Made by a program: the position numbers and the translations under genes
Source of the DNA: Heliocidaris erythrogramma
Taxonomy: Eukaryota; Echinodermata; Echinoidea; Camarodonta; Echinometridae
NCBI GenBank assembly: GCA_025617745.1
Contig: CM046853.1
Location: 4,522,873-4,586,872, forward strand
Direction: 5' to 3'
DNA: 64,000 nucleotides
The notes under the pieces: model-generated
Seen by the model: only the letters and a program-made list of their open reading frames with translations
Told to the model about the DNA's origin: nothing
The model's database searches: none
Part shown: positions 26,101-35,340 of the stretch, in pieces
How positions within the stretch are numbered: the first letter of the stretch is position 1
Layout: each line of letters opens with the position of its first letter

Positions 26101-28724
26101 ACAATAGTGATCAAAGGTCAAGAGAGTAATTTGCATATATATTTAAAGTCAGTGAAATGATCGTATTAATGCCATCATACTCTTACCACGTGGATGACTT
26201 GTCCGTCGACAAAGAATGCCCAAGTCAAGGTGTATATGTAAATCTCATATTGAGTTATTGCATAATGATGAGGGGCGGGATCAAAGGTTAGTCTTACGGC
26301 GTTGAACTTTGGGAAGGCTTGGTAGAATGCAATGGACGGGTTCCATGTCTCTGAGATTATGATAAACAAACAAAATATGTTAGCTTTTCGTTTACAGTTT
26401 CAATACATTCCGCTTGTTGACTTGTTATCAATATACATACATGATGATGTGTACTTTATAAACATAAGTTCATTGCATTGCATTAATCACTAAAGTTTGT
26501 AAGGAAGACAGAGATTTCGGATTTCAGATATTATAGATTTTATTTCATTGCATTTGCATATTTCAAAGTAACAAGTTTATAAAAATTAACAATGCAAAAA
26601 TAATTAGGCAAAGAAACTAATGAGTGCAGATACAAATAAAAGAAGCAAATTGAAAAAAAAAACAACAGTAAAGACTACATTAAAGTAACTCATTGAAAAT
26701 GAGAATGAAAACAGAGACCAGCAAAGAGGCGCAGCTTGTGGAGACGCTTGTCCTTGGCAAAAGGTAAGTAATAATTTATGCAATACAGAACAAAATGGAA
26801 CTAAGCAATTATGCATATGCACCCCCCCCCCCCCCCAAGAAAAACACGAATAAAAAGAGATGGGGAAAAGGGGAATAAAGAAAACAAGAAGAAAAAATAA
26901 AGGAAGACAAATTCATGACCACGGAAAACAAACAAATTTTTTATCAAATAGAAAGCAAAGAAAGATATTGTAAAAACAAAGAGTAACTGGACGGAAGACA
27001 GAACAAGGAGGACAATGTGACAAGTTGGAGGATTAGGGGGAGGGAGAGGGTTTGGATCTTGAAGGTTTATTAATTCATAAATTCTCCTACACAAGCAAAC
27101 ACAAGCATTGTTTATAATGGATAATGGATAATGAGGGATTAGTTAGTACTATAAAATGCAATTAGTGATTTTTTTTCAATTCATGTTTGAAATAAACAAA
27201 AACTTTTAATGTCTCGTCTATCTATAGGGAGGGAGTTCCAAAGTTTTGAGGTAGTAAATAAGTATTCTGTATTAATAATACAAATTAATTTGTCTAGCGG
27301 GATAATGAAGGATTTCATAATTCACTGTAAATATATTACTAAAGATATTGGGCAATTCACGATTATGATACTGGAACACATGAACGGCAAGATTGAGTCG
27401 ATAAATATCATAAGTGGGAGTTCATTATTAATTGGTTAAGTATATACTCAAAACAGAATTACTGTTGAAAAGATATGGGAACAATAAATTTGTGCCAAGT
27501 TTATTGTCATCACAAAATCATCAAATTGTCACATTCCCTTAGAAAATTATATTACCGTATCACTCAGCTGAAATCATTAAAATGTCAAAATTGATGGGTA
27601 ATGTATAGCCCTATAACCAGTCCATTTGAATATTATGTATGTGTTTCAAAGGATTTAATAGGCCTAATATTTATCAATCATTAATATAAATATTACTAAA
27701 ATGATTATCTGATATTTTTGGTGATATAATACGATCTATAATATTCTTCTAATATGTGGTTACTGTCTCTTGCATACACTGAATATTTGACTAAAGAAAT
27801 AAAGTTATATAAACCACACCATCTTGGAATCTTCCATAGTTTAGATTGTTTTCTTATCAAGATCCCGATGATCATTTAAAGAAGAATAATATAAAGTCCC
27901 TCACCTGCTGGTGTCGTCTGACAATATTTATCAGTCCATGTTCTTACTGCATCGTCACAAACTGTAAACAACAAATAAATGATATCGTTTTAGATTTCAT
28001 AATGAAAAACAAAAATGAAAAACACATGCTTATATAGGAGTTCACAACCCCTGCCTCAGCTTAAATCACATATTTTTTTTTAATATCATATAGAAGCCGA
28101 TTTCAAAAAAATGATTAATCATAGCTTGTGTCATGAATTTGGGTAACTGGTCAAAGAATTAAGTGAAAATTACATTTCAATTAAATTGAAGAGTTTATTT
28201 TGTAATTTAACCAGATACTTATGAAGTCTGTTCATAAATTTTACACAGAAAAAGAGATATGATTTGACAAACCGCCTCATAGAATCGCCTTGGCAATGCA
28301 AGAATAAATAAACCTGTGAAATGCAGTGGCTCTTGAGAATAAAAACATCAACTCAAGAGTGTAAATACACAAATTTGTGAGAAGTCAGGAAAAGAAATTA
28401 TCACATTTTCTTCGGGGCTAATTTTCTATGACAAGGAAGCAAGCGAGAAAAAAAATTATCACACTCTAAGATGCCTATTGGGTCGAAAAATCTGAAAGGA
28501 TAATGGGGGCATATTTGGGGGATCGTGTGATTGTGTATTAAACCAGCTAGTTATAATAATGATAATAACCCACCAGGTACTCTTACAGGTAATGTGACCG
28601 TCTGATCATCTATCAAGGTACAATCCTCGGATTGGAATGGTAGAGAACGGATTTTCAAGGTGTACTCATTTGGTCCTTCGTCACTTATCTTCAGATCACA
28701 GAAGCAGTCGAAATGGAAAAGCCT
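13466..28724 (-). CDS. Interleukin-17-receptor-like protein with three EGF repeats and SEFIR domain (10 exons, 5' partial)
   Basis: Exons (minus strand, 5' to 3'): 28724-28574, 27961-27905, 26350-26187, 20271-20167, 18571-18508, 17721-17602, 17283-17167, 16864-16745, 15147-15004, 14193-13466. All junctions are GT-AG, all phases agree, and the sum is 1770 nt (589 residues plus stop). Residues about 1-180 are a cysteine-bearing ectodomain with LTFDPAPHHYAIT and EVNAEPGDSITV, as in the fibronectin-III-like IL-17R domains. Residues 181-299 are three six-cysteine EGF modules. Residues about 316-339 form one hydrophobic membrane span. Residues about 368-520 form a SEFIR domain (DDILFSY, FVNLVELLAILL, ELWLE, KKILWICSTE, VVCFFSAVSS, VPRRL, LLQELESM). 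By family knowledge it would be a single-pass receptor that recruits Act1-like adaptors through SEFIR-SEFIR contacts. The signal peptide and first exon(s) were not found upstream. EGF repeats are not part of vertebrate IL-17 receptors. Confidence 0.78.
14277..14333 (+). repeat. (GA)n microsatellite in intron
   Basis: Nearly pure GA repeat with a few GGGA interruptions, lying in the intron between the transmembrane and SEFIR exons. Confidence 0.9.
15004..15147 (-). CDS. IL-17R-like gene, transmembrane exon
   Basis: 144 nt, phase 1-1; acceptor AATACTCAG, donor GTAAGT. After a glycine-rich linker it encodes a hydrophobic span (IIAAAAAAVVGALMFLTSLA and on to VCLY), followed by the basic stop-transfer run SKCWRKNH. 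This sets the topology: EGF modules outside, SEFIR inside. Confidence 0.85.
15300..16152. other. Intron sequence with degenerate repeat material
   Basis: AT-rich and then G-rich low-complexity sequence (for example GATAGGGGG words at 15940-16130). The part near 15350-15540 resembles LINE 3' flank on the minus strand. No exon was recognised. Confidence 0.4.
16153..16371 (-). pseudogene. Non-LTR retrotransposon C-terminal relic
   Basis: A 72-codon frame has the tail pattern of CR1-type reverse transcriptase ORFs: YYTRSG, then TNYGKRTLVYGGSKLWNS and a final FKRFL. The rest of the polymerase is absent, so this is a 5'-truncated, dead copy. It lies in the receptor intron between the transmembrane exon and EGF exon 3, on the same strand as the gene. 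Confidence 0.65.
16745..16864 (-). CDS. IL-17R-like gene, EGF exon 3 (membrane-proximal)
   Basis: 120 nt, phase 1-1; acceptor TATCAACAG, donor GTGAGT. It encodes a six-cysteine EGF-like module with an NQT sequon before the last cysteine. It differs from EGF exon 1 at only about eight bases. Confidence 0.85.
17167..17283 (-). CDS. IL-17R-like gene, EGF exon 2
   Basis: 117 nt, phase 1-1, one codon shorter than its neighbours (a serine is missing after the first cysteine). It encodes a six-cysteine EGF-like module. The acceptor is CATCCACAG and the donor GTAAGT. Confidence 0.85.
17602..17721 (-). CDS. IL-17R-like gene, EGF exon 1
   Basis: 120 nt, phase 1-1. It encodes one EGF-like module with six cysteines (NPC…LCG…SC…YCQCEEG…TC). 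The acceptor is TTCTTTACAG and the donor GTAAGT. Nearly identical to the two exons downstream. Confidence 0.85.
17786..18175 (+). mobile_element. tRNA-derived SINE with (ATT)n tail
   Basis: It starts with a tRNA-like head: an A-box-like GTCGTAGTCGAGTGG and a clear B box GGTTCGAACCC at about 17867. A body follows (TGCCCTTGAGCAAGGCAATT, GTTAAATAGGTACC), then the 3' end GGCGCTATAAAAGAAACGGC and (TTA)n. It lies in the receptor intron between exon E and EGF exon 1, antisense to the gene. The long insertion between the boxes and the attached body show it is a SINE and not a functional tRNA gene. Confidence 0.8.
18508..18571 (-). CDS. IL-17R-like gene, exon E (end of ectodomain)
   Basis: 64 nt; acceptor GTCTGTTTTAG, donor GTGAGA; phase 0 in, phase 1 out. 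It encodes IVTWNGNDEVTRIKGPVITF. It is the only candidate I found between exon D and the EGF exons that bridges phase 0 to phase 1 without a stop, and it reads as a last beta-strand pair before the EGF modules. Confidence 0.65.
18720..19960. other. Intron sequence, AT-rich, (TCA)n microsatellite
   Basis: There is a TCATCA microsatellite at about 18985-19050 and a T-rich tract at 19375-19450. A short 49-bp segment at 19557-19605 on the plus strand has splice-like borders but no other support. Confidence 0.4.
20167..20271 (-). CDS. IL-17R-like gene, exon D (fibronectin-like domain)
   Basis: 105 nt; acceptor TTTCTCTGTCAG, donor GTTAGT; phase 0 in and out. It encodes VNATSMEYEVNAEPGDSITV, with one N-glycosylation sequon (NAT) and a PGDS turn. 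It is separated from exon C by an intron of about 5.9 kb that contains the CR1-like LINE. Confidence 0.75.
20438..21268 (+). CDS. LINE ORF1 protein (L1-ORF1p-like RNA-binding protein)
   Basis: 276 residues. A lysine- and alanine-rich N-terminus is followed by a heptad-patterned coiled coil (about residues 85-145, with INDLEKKNKELEMRLSKMEA). The C-terminal part has SRRSNFRVVGI and RHILVKTVSYQEKAAIMKEA, which matches the RRM plus C-terminal-domain layout of L1-type ORF1 proteins (Transposase_22 family). Such proteins trimerise and coat the element RNA. The ATG is preceded by CTTGCA and no in-frame extension. Finding this ORF1 type with a CR1-like ORF2 is worth noting. Confidence 0.75.
   Translation: MADRNQKRGAKKVAKKAEKADANVELEQAAEEAVPSADTATTTGPADSECAVPAGENAALGGSSAAEYLKAASLKFERIMKEAVGSMMESIQKVERALEFEGQRINDLEKKNKELEMRLSKMEAAFGKMEHRVQLHDNDVNKNERISRRSNFRVVGISEATDGKENCDEVVNDILRSKFKMNLKVEHAHREGRRGDRPRHILVKTVSYQEKAAIMKEARQALRDQRYYFIDDLTRRDLETKKKHTKEVRDLYEKGTKLRFYAGQWRGDGGAPYFTE
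22121..25060 (+). CDS. LINE ORF2: endonuclease and reverse transcriptase (CR1-like)
   Basis: 979 residues. The N-terminal apurinic-type endonuclease (about 35-250) shows LHCNARSLPKN, GITETWL, GRGGGVLLYI, VVYRPPN, GDYNIDLL and SDHLPVF. The reverse transcriptase (about 540-810) shows YRPISILPTFSKLLERVV, QYGFRKSHST, VFMDLSKAFDTLDH, GVPQGSILGPLLFLIYVND and the catalytic FADDTSVF. The tail carries SYSTRQAANLHL and HTGPDVWNSL. It nicks target DNA and copies the element RNA by target-primed reverse transcription. All catalytic motifs appear whole, so the copy may be active. The clade (CR1, or a relative such as Crack or Daphne) needs a tree. Confidence 0.9.
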   Translation: MNIEEYELQQNNDCQYYVPHEFCVDMSQYSHETQLLSFLHCNARSLPKNVDNLNILLSSLKFRFSIIGITETWLTAKSPPLFTLEGYKQVRNDRANGRGGGVLLYISNILAFKVRHDLGFKNNSAECLCVEADLPDEKNMIVCVVYRPPNTDVNLFLDDLESLLIDINELNKSVCIMGDYNIDLLCNNPNTLRLRTILESNAFGILIDKPTRINDQSSTLLDNIFVKTEKGHSQSGLFYCEISDHLPVFCILYDHVIKGPQKKCNDSRRNFDNINILSLNNDLSLEKWVDVLACDNTEKAFELFVRKFSFYFDKHIPLERIRRKKGRKPWITKGILQSIKRRNVLYKRSVKKPSPVNIEKYKKYRNKLTSIIRSSRKLFYSKKFENASGNMSSTWRVVKDILCKRNQMEAPHKIVKDDKEIVDPRDIANMFNEYFANIGLNQAKKIDTSGTNYKEYLVNPSQASLFLKPVDSSEILDIVLSLKNSNSCGHDEISTSFVKQVIGLILVPLAHICNLSLITGVFPSSLKLAKVVPVHKKDNVMNICNYRPISILPTFSKLLERVVYNRLYAFLEKHELLNPDQYGFRKSHSTDLALLKFYDRVSQALADRQHVVGVFMDLSKAFDTLDHSILLCKLEHYGVRGIALRWFSSYLSNRRQYTCHNSVNSDILVLKSGVPQGSILGPLLFLIYVNDICNASTALQYILFADDTSVFLSHRDIHTVKTRINIELPKLTQWFRSNLLALNVSKTNYIHFKGRKICNEQQLVVRLDDVELERKVCTKFLGVHINEKLDWDDHRNSIMSPISRSIGILYRVRYLVSDRILLMIYNTLFLPYISYCNILWAVSKSVTSDIHLLQKKALRICAGVGYREHTDPLFARFKCLKVGEINFLQTSLFMYRYSTNVLPASFSSMFMENNAIHSYSTRQAANLHLFNPRTVLAHKSVRHTGPDVWNSLLIETRNLPTIYSFKNAVKRMLIANIFI
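25766..25983. mobile_element. 218-bp MITE
   Basis: Terminal inverted repeats begin AGACCGCTTCTGTAATGTAT and run about 35 bp at each end. The interior is unique. It lies in the same receptor intron as the LINE, just past the LINE tail. The target duplication is not clear. Confidence 0.75.
26187..26350 (-). CDS. IL-17R-like gene, exon C (fibronectin-like domain)
   Basis: 164 nt; acceptor ATAATCTCAG, donor GTAAGA; phase 1 in, phase 0 out. It encodes VRLTFDPAPHHYAITQYEIY, a pattern typical of the second IL-17R ectodomain (hydrophobic-T-F-D-P-A-P … Y-E-I strand). Confidence 0.8.
26400..27890. other. Intron between exons B and C, no coding sequence
   Basis: AT-rich, with a C17 homopolymer at about 26821-26837. 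Parts near 26520-27200 look like a minus-strand LINE 3' flank, but no reverse transcriptase motif remains. Confidence 0.4.
27905..27961 (-). CDS. IL-17R-like gene, exon B
   Basis: 57 nt; acceptor GTTTACAG, donor GTGAGG; phase 1 in and out. It encodes CDDAVRTWTDKYCQTTPA with two cysteines. It is too short to stand alone; support comes from perfect splice sites and a phase match on both sides. Confidence 0.7.
28574..28724 (-). CDS. IL-17R-like gene, exon A (ectodomain, first exon found)
   Basis: 151 nt; acceptor TATTTCAG, donor GTGGGT; phase 0 in, phase 1 out. It encodes about 50 residues with three cysteines and LKIRSLPF, resembling strands of the first IL-17R fibronectin-like domain. At least one 5' exon with the signal peptide should precede it. 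Confidence 0.7.
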
Positions 28725-29085
28725 CTGAAATATTACAGAAATTAAACAATGACAAGAGGTTATAGTATTCATTGGTACCCATCAGATCACCATTCAAAAT
28801 ATTTTAGTCAAGTTAATCATCATTTACAGTGCCATAATGCAAAACTAAACACTACTTGCTATGATACTTTACCCAAATTAAGTAGCATATTTTGGGTTTT
28901 CCAGATTCAAACCAAAGTTGTATTACACTGAATGTTAATCCTAGTAAATTTATCTGGATATCGACTTTGGTAGAAAATGTTTATCAGCTGCATAATGAGG
29001 GGAAAAAGATGAAAAGAAAATCGAGCTATTCTTCCCACCCATGTCTTAAGTACTCATGGTTGAAGTGACTGTGACTTATATATAG
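28725..29085. other. Upstream intron or 5' flank of the receptor gene
   Basis: No signal-peptide exon is visible on the minus strand. Nothing else was recognised. Confidence 0.4.
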
Positions 29086-29086
29086 T

Positions 29087-31256
29087 ACGCACAGGCGTAG
29101 CCAGGATTTTTCAATAGGGGGGGGGGGGCACAGGGGTGTCGATCCGTGTTCATGATACTAGGGATTATGGCACCGGGGCAAAAAATGAAGTCCCCCCCAG
29201 TTTTTAACCCGAAAAAACGCAATCTCTTGTGCATTTTATCCAAGAAATTTTGCAATAATTGACCACCGCAATTGAGCGAATTTTATACATTGATAAGCGG
29301 TTTTCTATTCACTCACTTCTACAATCGGGAGCAAAACTAACGAAAACCATGAAAGGCTTGAGAAAGAGTCGAGAAATTCAGCAAGGCTATACCTGAAGTT
29401 GAGATTCTTTCATAAGTTGAGCCTTTACAAATGCTCTTTTACTTTATCCTACATCGGGGGCGCAATATTTAGCAGGAGTCATATGAAACATATAGCGAGC
29501 AAAGCAATTACATCTTTATTTTTTAAATTTTGGAACCCTTTAAGCTATTTAAGAACTATATAGGCCTACTGGGGGCGCGAAACTATGAGATCCTGAAAGA
29601 TAATAATTATGCGAGGGAGCAAAGCGACCGAGCTTTTAAAAATTTTCACATTTCAAACCTTCAAAAACTAGATTTCTAGTGCATTAACCCTGCGGATTTA
29701 GGGGTGCGTAATCCGTATAAATATTATGATTTTTCTTTCTGCCCCCTTCCCTAGATACGCCACTGAGCGAAGCGACCGAGCGGGGGAGGGTGTGGGAGGG
29801 GGAAAATCTGTCTATAAAACTTCCATTTTAGGGCATCCCAAAATGTTTTTTTAATGAATAAAAGGAATGCACGGATCTACGCCAATGGACGGAACCCCTC
29901 AATGATTACGGCATTTCTTATTTCCTTACTTCTAATAATCGAAGAATGGTATTTCAAGGTCAAACATACTGAGTTTGGATAATTATTAGTTTAAAGTTAA
30001 TGTATCATAATTATATTGGGGGGATGATAATACAGGCCACCCCCCCCCCCCCCCCCCCCGGGATCGACACCCATGGGGGGCCAGACGTGAAGGATCCATC
30101 GCATAGCCAGGATTTCATTTTAGGGGGCGGTTGTAAGCACGCGAAGATTGCGAAATTGGTGATGAGCACGCAAAGCTCCCCAGGGGTGGGTGCAGGGAGG
30201 GGGAAGCTCTGACGTTTTATAGCAAATTTGAGGGAAAGTTAACGGCTCGTAGCACCTTTTTTAGGCGGAAAGTTATTACGAGGTCAGGACTGCTTTTCAG
30301 TTATTTGGACGTATAATACTGCAATGTAACAGGGATGGGTGCAGGGAGGGAGGAGTTTCCCCCTTCCCGCGCGTTTTAGCAACTTTGACAGAAAGACAAC
30401 GGATTGCAGCAAACAAACCTAGGCGGAAAGTTATAGTTCGACGCCCCGACTGTTTTTCAATTCCTTGGAGGCAATATTGCACTGTATGTAACAGGGGTGG
30501 GTGCAGGAAGTGGGGAGTTTTCCCCCCTCCAGCGCGAAGCGCGAAAGCTCTACGTTTTACAGCAAATTTGAGAAAAAGAAAACGGCTCGTAACACTTTTT
30601 TAGGCGGAAAGTTAGTTCGACGCCCTGGCTGCTTTTCAGTTATTTGGACGCAATACTGCATTGTATGTAACAGGGGTGGGTGCAGGGATGGGGACTTCCC
30701 CCTCCCGCGCAAAGCGCGAAAGCTCTACGTTTTACCGCAAATTTGAGAGAAAGATAACGGCTTGTAATACCTTTTTTTTAGGCGGAAAGTTAGTTCGACG
30801 CCCTGGCTGCTCTTCAGTTTTTTTTGACGTAATACTGCACTGTAACAGGGATGAGTACAGGGAGGGGGAGTTTCCCCCTTCCCGCGCGAAGCGCGAAAGC
30901 TCTGACGTTTTAGCAAATTTGAGAGAAAGAAAACGGCTAGTAGCAAAACACTTTTTTAGGCGGAAAGTTATAGTTCGACGCCTGGAGTGCTTAATTATGT
31001 GGACTCAACATTTCACTGTATGTAAGTGGGTGCAGGGAAAGGAGTTATTTCCCCCTTCCCGCGCGAAGCGCGAAAGCTTTGACGTTTTAGCAAATTTTTA
31101 GAGAAAGATAACGGCTTGTATAGCCCCTTTTTAGGCCTTTTTCTCTCACTTCCCCCGCTTTTTCGCTCTCGCTTTTTTTTTGGTTTTTTTTTGTGGCTGA
31201 ATAGGGGGGGGGGGGCCATGGCCCCCTTGAGCCCCCCTGTCTACGCCAGTGATAGT
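29087..31256. mobile_element. Composite element with GGCGTAGCCAGG ends
   Basis: The left end is AGGCGTAGCCAGGATTTTTC followed by a G run; the right end (about 31236-31250) reads CCCCCTGTCTACGCCAGTG. Similar end motifs recur inside (ACGCCACTGAGCG at about 29757; GCATAGCCAGGATTTC at about 30104), so two or more related elements are nested or adjacent. The interior is non-coding and includes a C21 run and the minisatellite array described separately. Confidence 0.6.
30180..31140 (+). repeat. Minisatellite array, ~160-180 bp period, about six units
   Basis: Units are marked by GGGTGGGTGCAGGGA-like words near 30185, 30327, 30488, 30670, 30844 and 31022. Each unit contains CCCGCGCGAAGCGCGAAAGC, GACGTTTTAGCAAATTTGAG and TAGGCGGAAAGTTA. 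Overlapping open frames are shadows of the repeat. Related units occur inverted at 6.69-7.06 kb. Confidence 0.85.
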
Positions 31257-31801
31257 ACGGCGGCATAGCTCCAAAATTGTGCACTTTAGTCTAAAAGCAC
31301 CAAAACTGGTACAGTTGTTGAATGATACATACTGAACAATATTTAATATGGAAGCACTTCCGGAAATTGATTTATGGGGTAATTTTGAAGGAATTTGTAA
31401 TTGCAAAACCTACCCAAGTAGATAACTCGATCACCTAGATATTCGGACACTATATCTTAGAGCTCCGAATATCACTGTGTGACCGCAAAGGTGGTAACAT
31501 TACACGATAAGACTTACTATATAGAGCGTGTTTAATTGGTCGAATTGTACAATGATAGGGTATGTGCAGTACTATAGGTCTGGGTCCAAAAAGACGAGAA
31601 GGCTATATAATAGGTGTTCAGAATGATTCGTGTAAATCGTTGATTTTTATAAGGCGTGAAGAGGTTGTATAAGGACTATGATAGTCTATTCCCAACCTTC
31701 CATATAAACAAGCAATTGTTTGTGGTTCCTGAGATAAGATATAGGGATCTATATTCATGAGACTATTATACAAAGAGACGATTGGTACTACAAAACTTAA
31801 T
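31257..31801. other. No gene recognised
   Basis: Moderately AT-rich. Part of it (GAAGCACTTCCGGAAATTGA, AAAAGCACCAAAACTGG) loosely resembles the sequence at 37.7-37.8 kb in inverted orientation, so it is probably repeat-derived. Confidence 0.35.
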
Positions 31802-32360
31802 GATAACATTTAACAAATTCATAGTGACGAAGCTTTTCGACCTGCACTCATCGGGTCACAACGCAGGAATGAGAGAATACATTGTGTGTACAGCGACCCG
31901 GATATGATCCGGGCACGCTAAAATAATCGAAGCGCTTGTACAAACTCCTTTTGTCGGCACAATAGCGGATCTCTCGACTGAATGAACAACGCTTCTAAGA
32001 AGCGAAGATGTTGAAAGCTGCAGTCACAGCGGCTCTGCTATTGGTCAGCACTTGCTGAATAGTCCGGCTTGTTCCAAGGCGTATAACCCGGTTCAGTTCA
32101 CTATTGTTGCCCGAGCACGCAGCTTTCAACATCTTCGCTTCTTAGAAGCGTTGTTCATTCAGTCGAGAGATCCGCTATTGTGCCGACAAAAGGAGTTTGT
32201 ACAAGCGCATCGATTATTTTAGCGTGCCCGGATCATATCCGGGTCGCTGTACACACACTTCCTTGACTTTTGTATTTTCTTGTATTCTCTCATTCCTGCG
32301 TTGTGACCCGATGAGTGCAGGTCGAAAAGCTTCGTCACTATGAATTTGTTAAATGTTATC
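31802..32360. mobile_element. Foldback element, ~255-bp arms
   Basis: GATAACATTTAACAAATTCA at the left edge is matched by its complement at 32341-32360. The arms stay paired nearly to the centre (about 32060-32110) with small indels. The short open frames on it are palindrome artefacts. Confidence 0.8.
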
Positions 32361-33995
32361 TTTGTGATGCTAGTAGTATTATGAGGCAGGGGAAGAAAGG
32401 GAATAAGAGAGGAACATGAAGAAGATGAATTATGAAACAAAAAACGGATTAATTTAACAGACATAGAAAAGAAGAACCATCATGTCTTCATAAAATGATG
32501 ATATTTGAAAAAAGAGTACGAGAATGAGAGAGGGGCCTCTTAAGAAGAGTACGAAGCTGAATAAACCGATAAATGATAAAAGCTCCTTTCAAGAAGTTAT
32601 TCTATAAAAAGCCCCTCCAACTACACGGCCCAAGGACAGAATACAAAGATTTTTTTTTCATAAGGAGCCCATTTGTTTAATGCACTCCCTGGTAATGCTC
32701 ACTCGTGTACATACCCCTTTATAAGTTAAAAAAATAAAATATGTAAACCTTTAAATCTTCACTCAGTGGAATTATATCATTACTTTTCAAATATAATACA
32801 TTACTTCACTCTCCATTTTTGTAATTTACCATGTTACCTATTTGTTATATATTTTGTATTTTCATGTAGAATGATCTGTTGAACTGCAGGGGCCTTTGGA
32901 AAAAATAAATGTATATAAATTACGTAAAAATAAATCATAATGTGTATTAATACACCTCCATAACAATCGGGGCCACTATAGCGTTTTGATAGGTGGCAAG
33001 TAGGGTAACAAGTCTCCCCCCCTATCCCACCCCGACAGATTCTCAACCACAAAAAAAAAAAGGTTTTCAGTCACTGCATGTGAATCAATAATTTCTATGT
33101 AAATTGTATCCAAACTGCTTTAATTCAAGGAATAATTTGTTAACAATATGGAGTAGATGCTGTTAAGCCAACCATCAAAAAGATAAGCATCGCTAATACT
33201 GTGGCACACAATCACGAAGCCAAACAATGGGGAATTTGAACGCCTATGTAACTGATCCAAATACATTCTGCAATATGTTAAAATATACAAGTAAGTATGG
33301 TTTTTGCATGAATGAGAAAGAATCAAAACACTTTCACTCAAGATGGAATGAGTGCATCATTTTTTCGCTCGCTTCGCTCGTTTGCATTTAGCTAATATGA
33401 ATATATTGTGCTAATAATAATAAAAATTTTGAGGTGCCGTGGCTGAGCCAAGAAGAATATAAACTTTTTCTATCAAGAACGTAATAATTATATTCGCATA
33501 TAAATCATTTGAAATGGATAGGGGTATCCCCGTCCCTTCCATAAATAAGACGACTCTGCACAATAAAACCATCGCCCTATTTGATACCTCTTTATAAATG
33601 GTATAGAAAATCTTTGCGTTTCTAGTTTGACGCTTTCCAATTTATTTACATGCTGGGTAATTCAATAGTCTATAAGCCTAAGAATAATTACTACCCATTT
33701 CTCTTTTCTCTTAGAACAGGCAGCTGACATCGTCATCAGTTCTGTCTATTGTTGCTTTACCATTTTTAATTGTAAAACTTTTCATTGTAGAGCACTTCAG
33801 ATCCTCAATAGTGTGATGAAGCCTTTAGTTATTTAAACATTTCCCCCCATTTTTTCCAAATTTCCGGAGGATTAGCCACCAAGTCCATCCTTCATTCAGG
33901 TTGAAAAGAAATTTCATGATAATGTTTGAATGTATTGACTATTGTGAAGAGCTCTAGTTTAGGTAGGCCTAAAAGAAAAAGGAAACTTTCCCTCC
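32361..33995. other. No gene recognised
   Basis: AT-rich, with no splice-consistent frames that I could support. If the receptor gene's first exon lies in this window it would have to be here or nearby, but I could not identify it. Confidence 0.4.
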
Positions 33996-34007
33996 GATAA
34001 TAAGGCT

Positions 34008-35340
34008 TTTGCTAAACAGTCGGGTAACGTCGCGTCGCGTTGGTAGAAATTTTCGAACATTTTTCAGGAAGGTGTCTTCAAGGGGACAAATTGAAAAAGA
34101 GTCCATCTCAGTATGATTTTTCCCGTTTTCTGATAGGGCTGGGTAGGGGCTGTTAAACCTCTACACATAATTTTGAAATTCATTAATTATGCAAATTTAT
34201 TGTAATTTATTCAAAATCAACAGAAAATGCATTTATAATCATAAAACATTAATTTGATAATTCATTTCTCACATTTACCTTCAAGGTTCTATCAGAAATT
34301 ACATAAATTAACAGCCATTCCACAGATCTACACTTCTGGCGGGGACATATATTACGCATCGCGTAATTACTAATTCAGTTGTTTTTAATCCTTTTATTAA
34401 TTTTTTCTTTCCACCTTTCCTTTCATTACGTTATTCTTTTATTGTTTTATCATTTTGTTTTCCATCTTTCATAATGTTACTGTTTATATTTATTCTTTTT
34501 ATCCTCTTTTTTTTATTGCTTTCCATCTTCACTTTGTTATTCTTTGTTCCCTTTTATCATCTTCTCTTCCACCTTTCTTCATGTTTATATTTATCTTTTT
34601 ATCATTTTTCTCTCTATCTCTCGCTTTGTCATTTCTTGCTTTTATCCTTCTATCAATTATCTTTTCATCCTTCCTCTCGTTATGATATTCTTTGTTTCCT
34701 GTTATCATTTTCTCCCCCACCTTCCTCACGTTAATCTTTATCCTTCTATCATTTGTCTCTCTGTCTTTCTTTATATAAGTTAAACTTTTTTTATCCTATC
34801 ATTTCTCTCTCTATCTTTCATATTATTCTTTTTAAAATCATTTTCTGTTTCCCATCTTTACTTACTTTCCTTAAAACATTCTTTGCTTTTATCCTATCAT
34901 TTTGTTTTCCTTTCATCTTTTCTTTCGTTATGTTATTCCTTTATTCAAATTATCATCTTCTCTTCTATCTTTCCTTATGTTACTCTTAATATCTTTATCC
35001 TTCTATCATTTATGTCTCTATCTTTCTTTATGTTATTCTCTGTTTTTATCCACTTATTTTTACTTTCCAACTTTCCTTTTGTTGTATTCTTTGTTTCCTT
35101 TCATCATATTTTCTTCCATCCTTCCTGCCCTTCTATTCTCTCTTTATAGTTCATGTTTTTCTTTGCATTATCCTTCTATTGTTTTCTTTATTCCCTTGTT
35201 TGTCGTTTTTAGCCTGAAAACGGGAAAAATCATACTGAGATGGACTCTTTTTCAATTTGTCCCCTTGAAGACACCTTCCTGAAAAATGTTCGAAAATTTC
35301 TACCAACGCGACGCGACGTTACCCGACTGTTTAGCAAACC
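34008..35340. mobile_element. Large inverted-repeat element with pyrimidine array core
   Basis: Arms of about 125 bp (34008-34135 and 35213-35338) are nearly perfect inverted copies; they include GCTAAACAGTCGGGTAACGT and AGTCCATCTCAGTATGATTT. Between them lies AT-rich DNA and then a degenerate C/T-rich array (about 34410-35200) with words such as CTATCTTTC and TTCTATCATTT. Many overlapping plus-strand open frames are compositional. The right arm is the starting point of the tandem array to the right. Confidence 0.7.
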
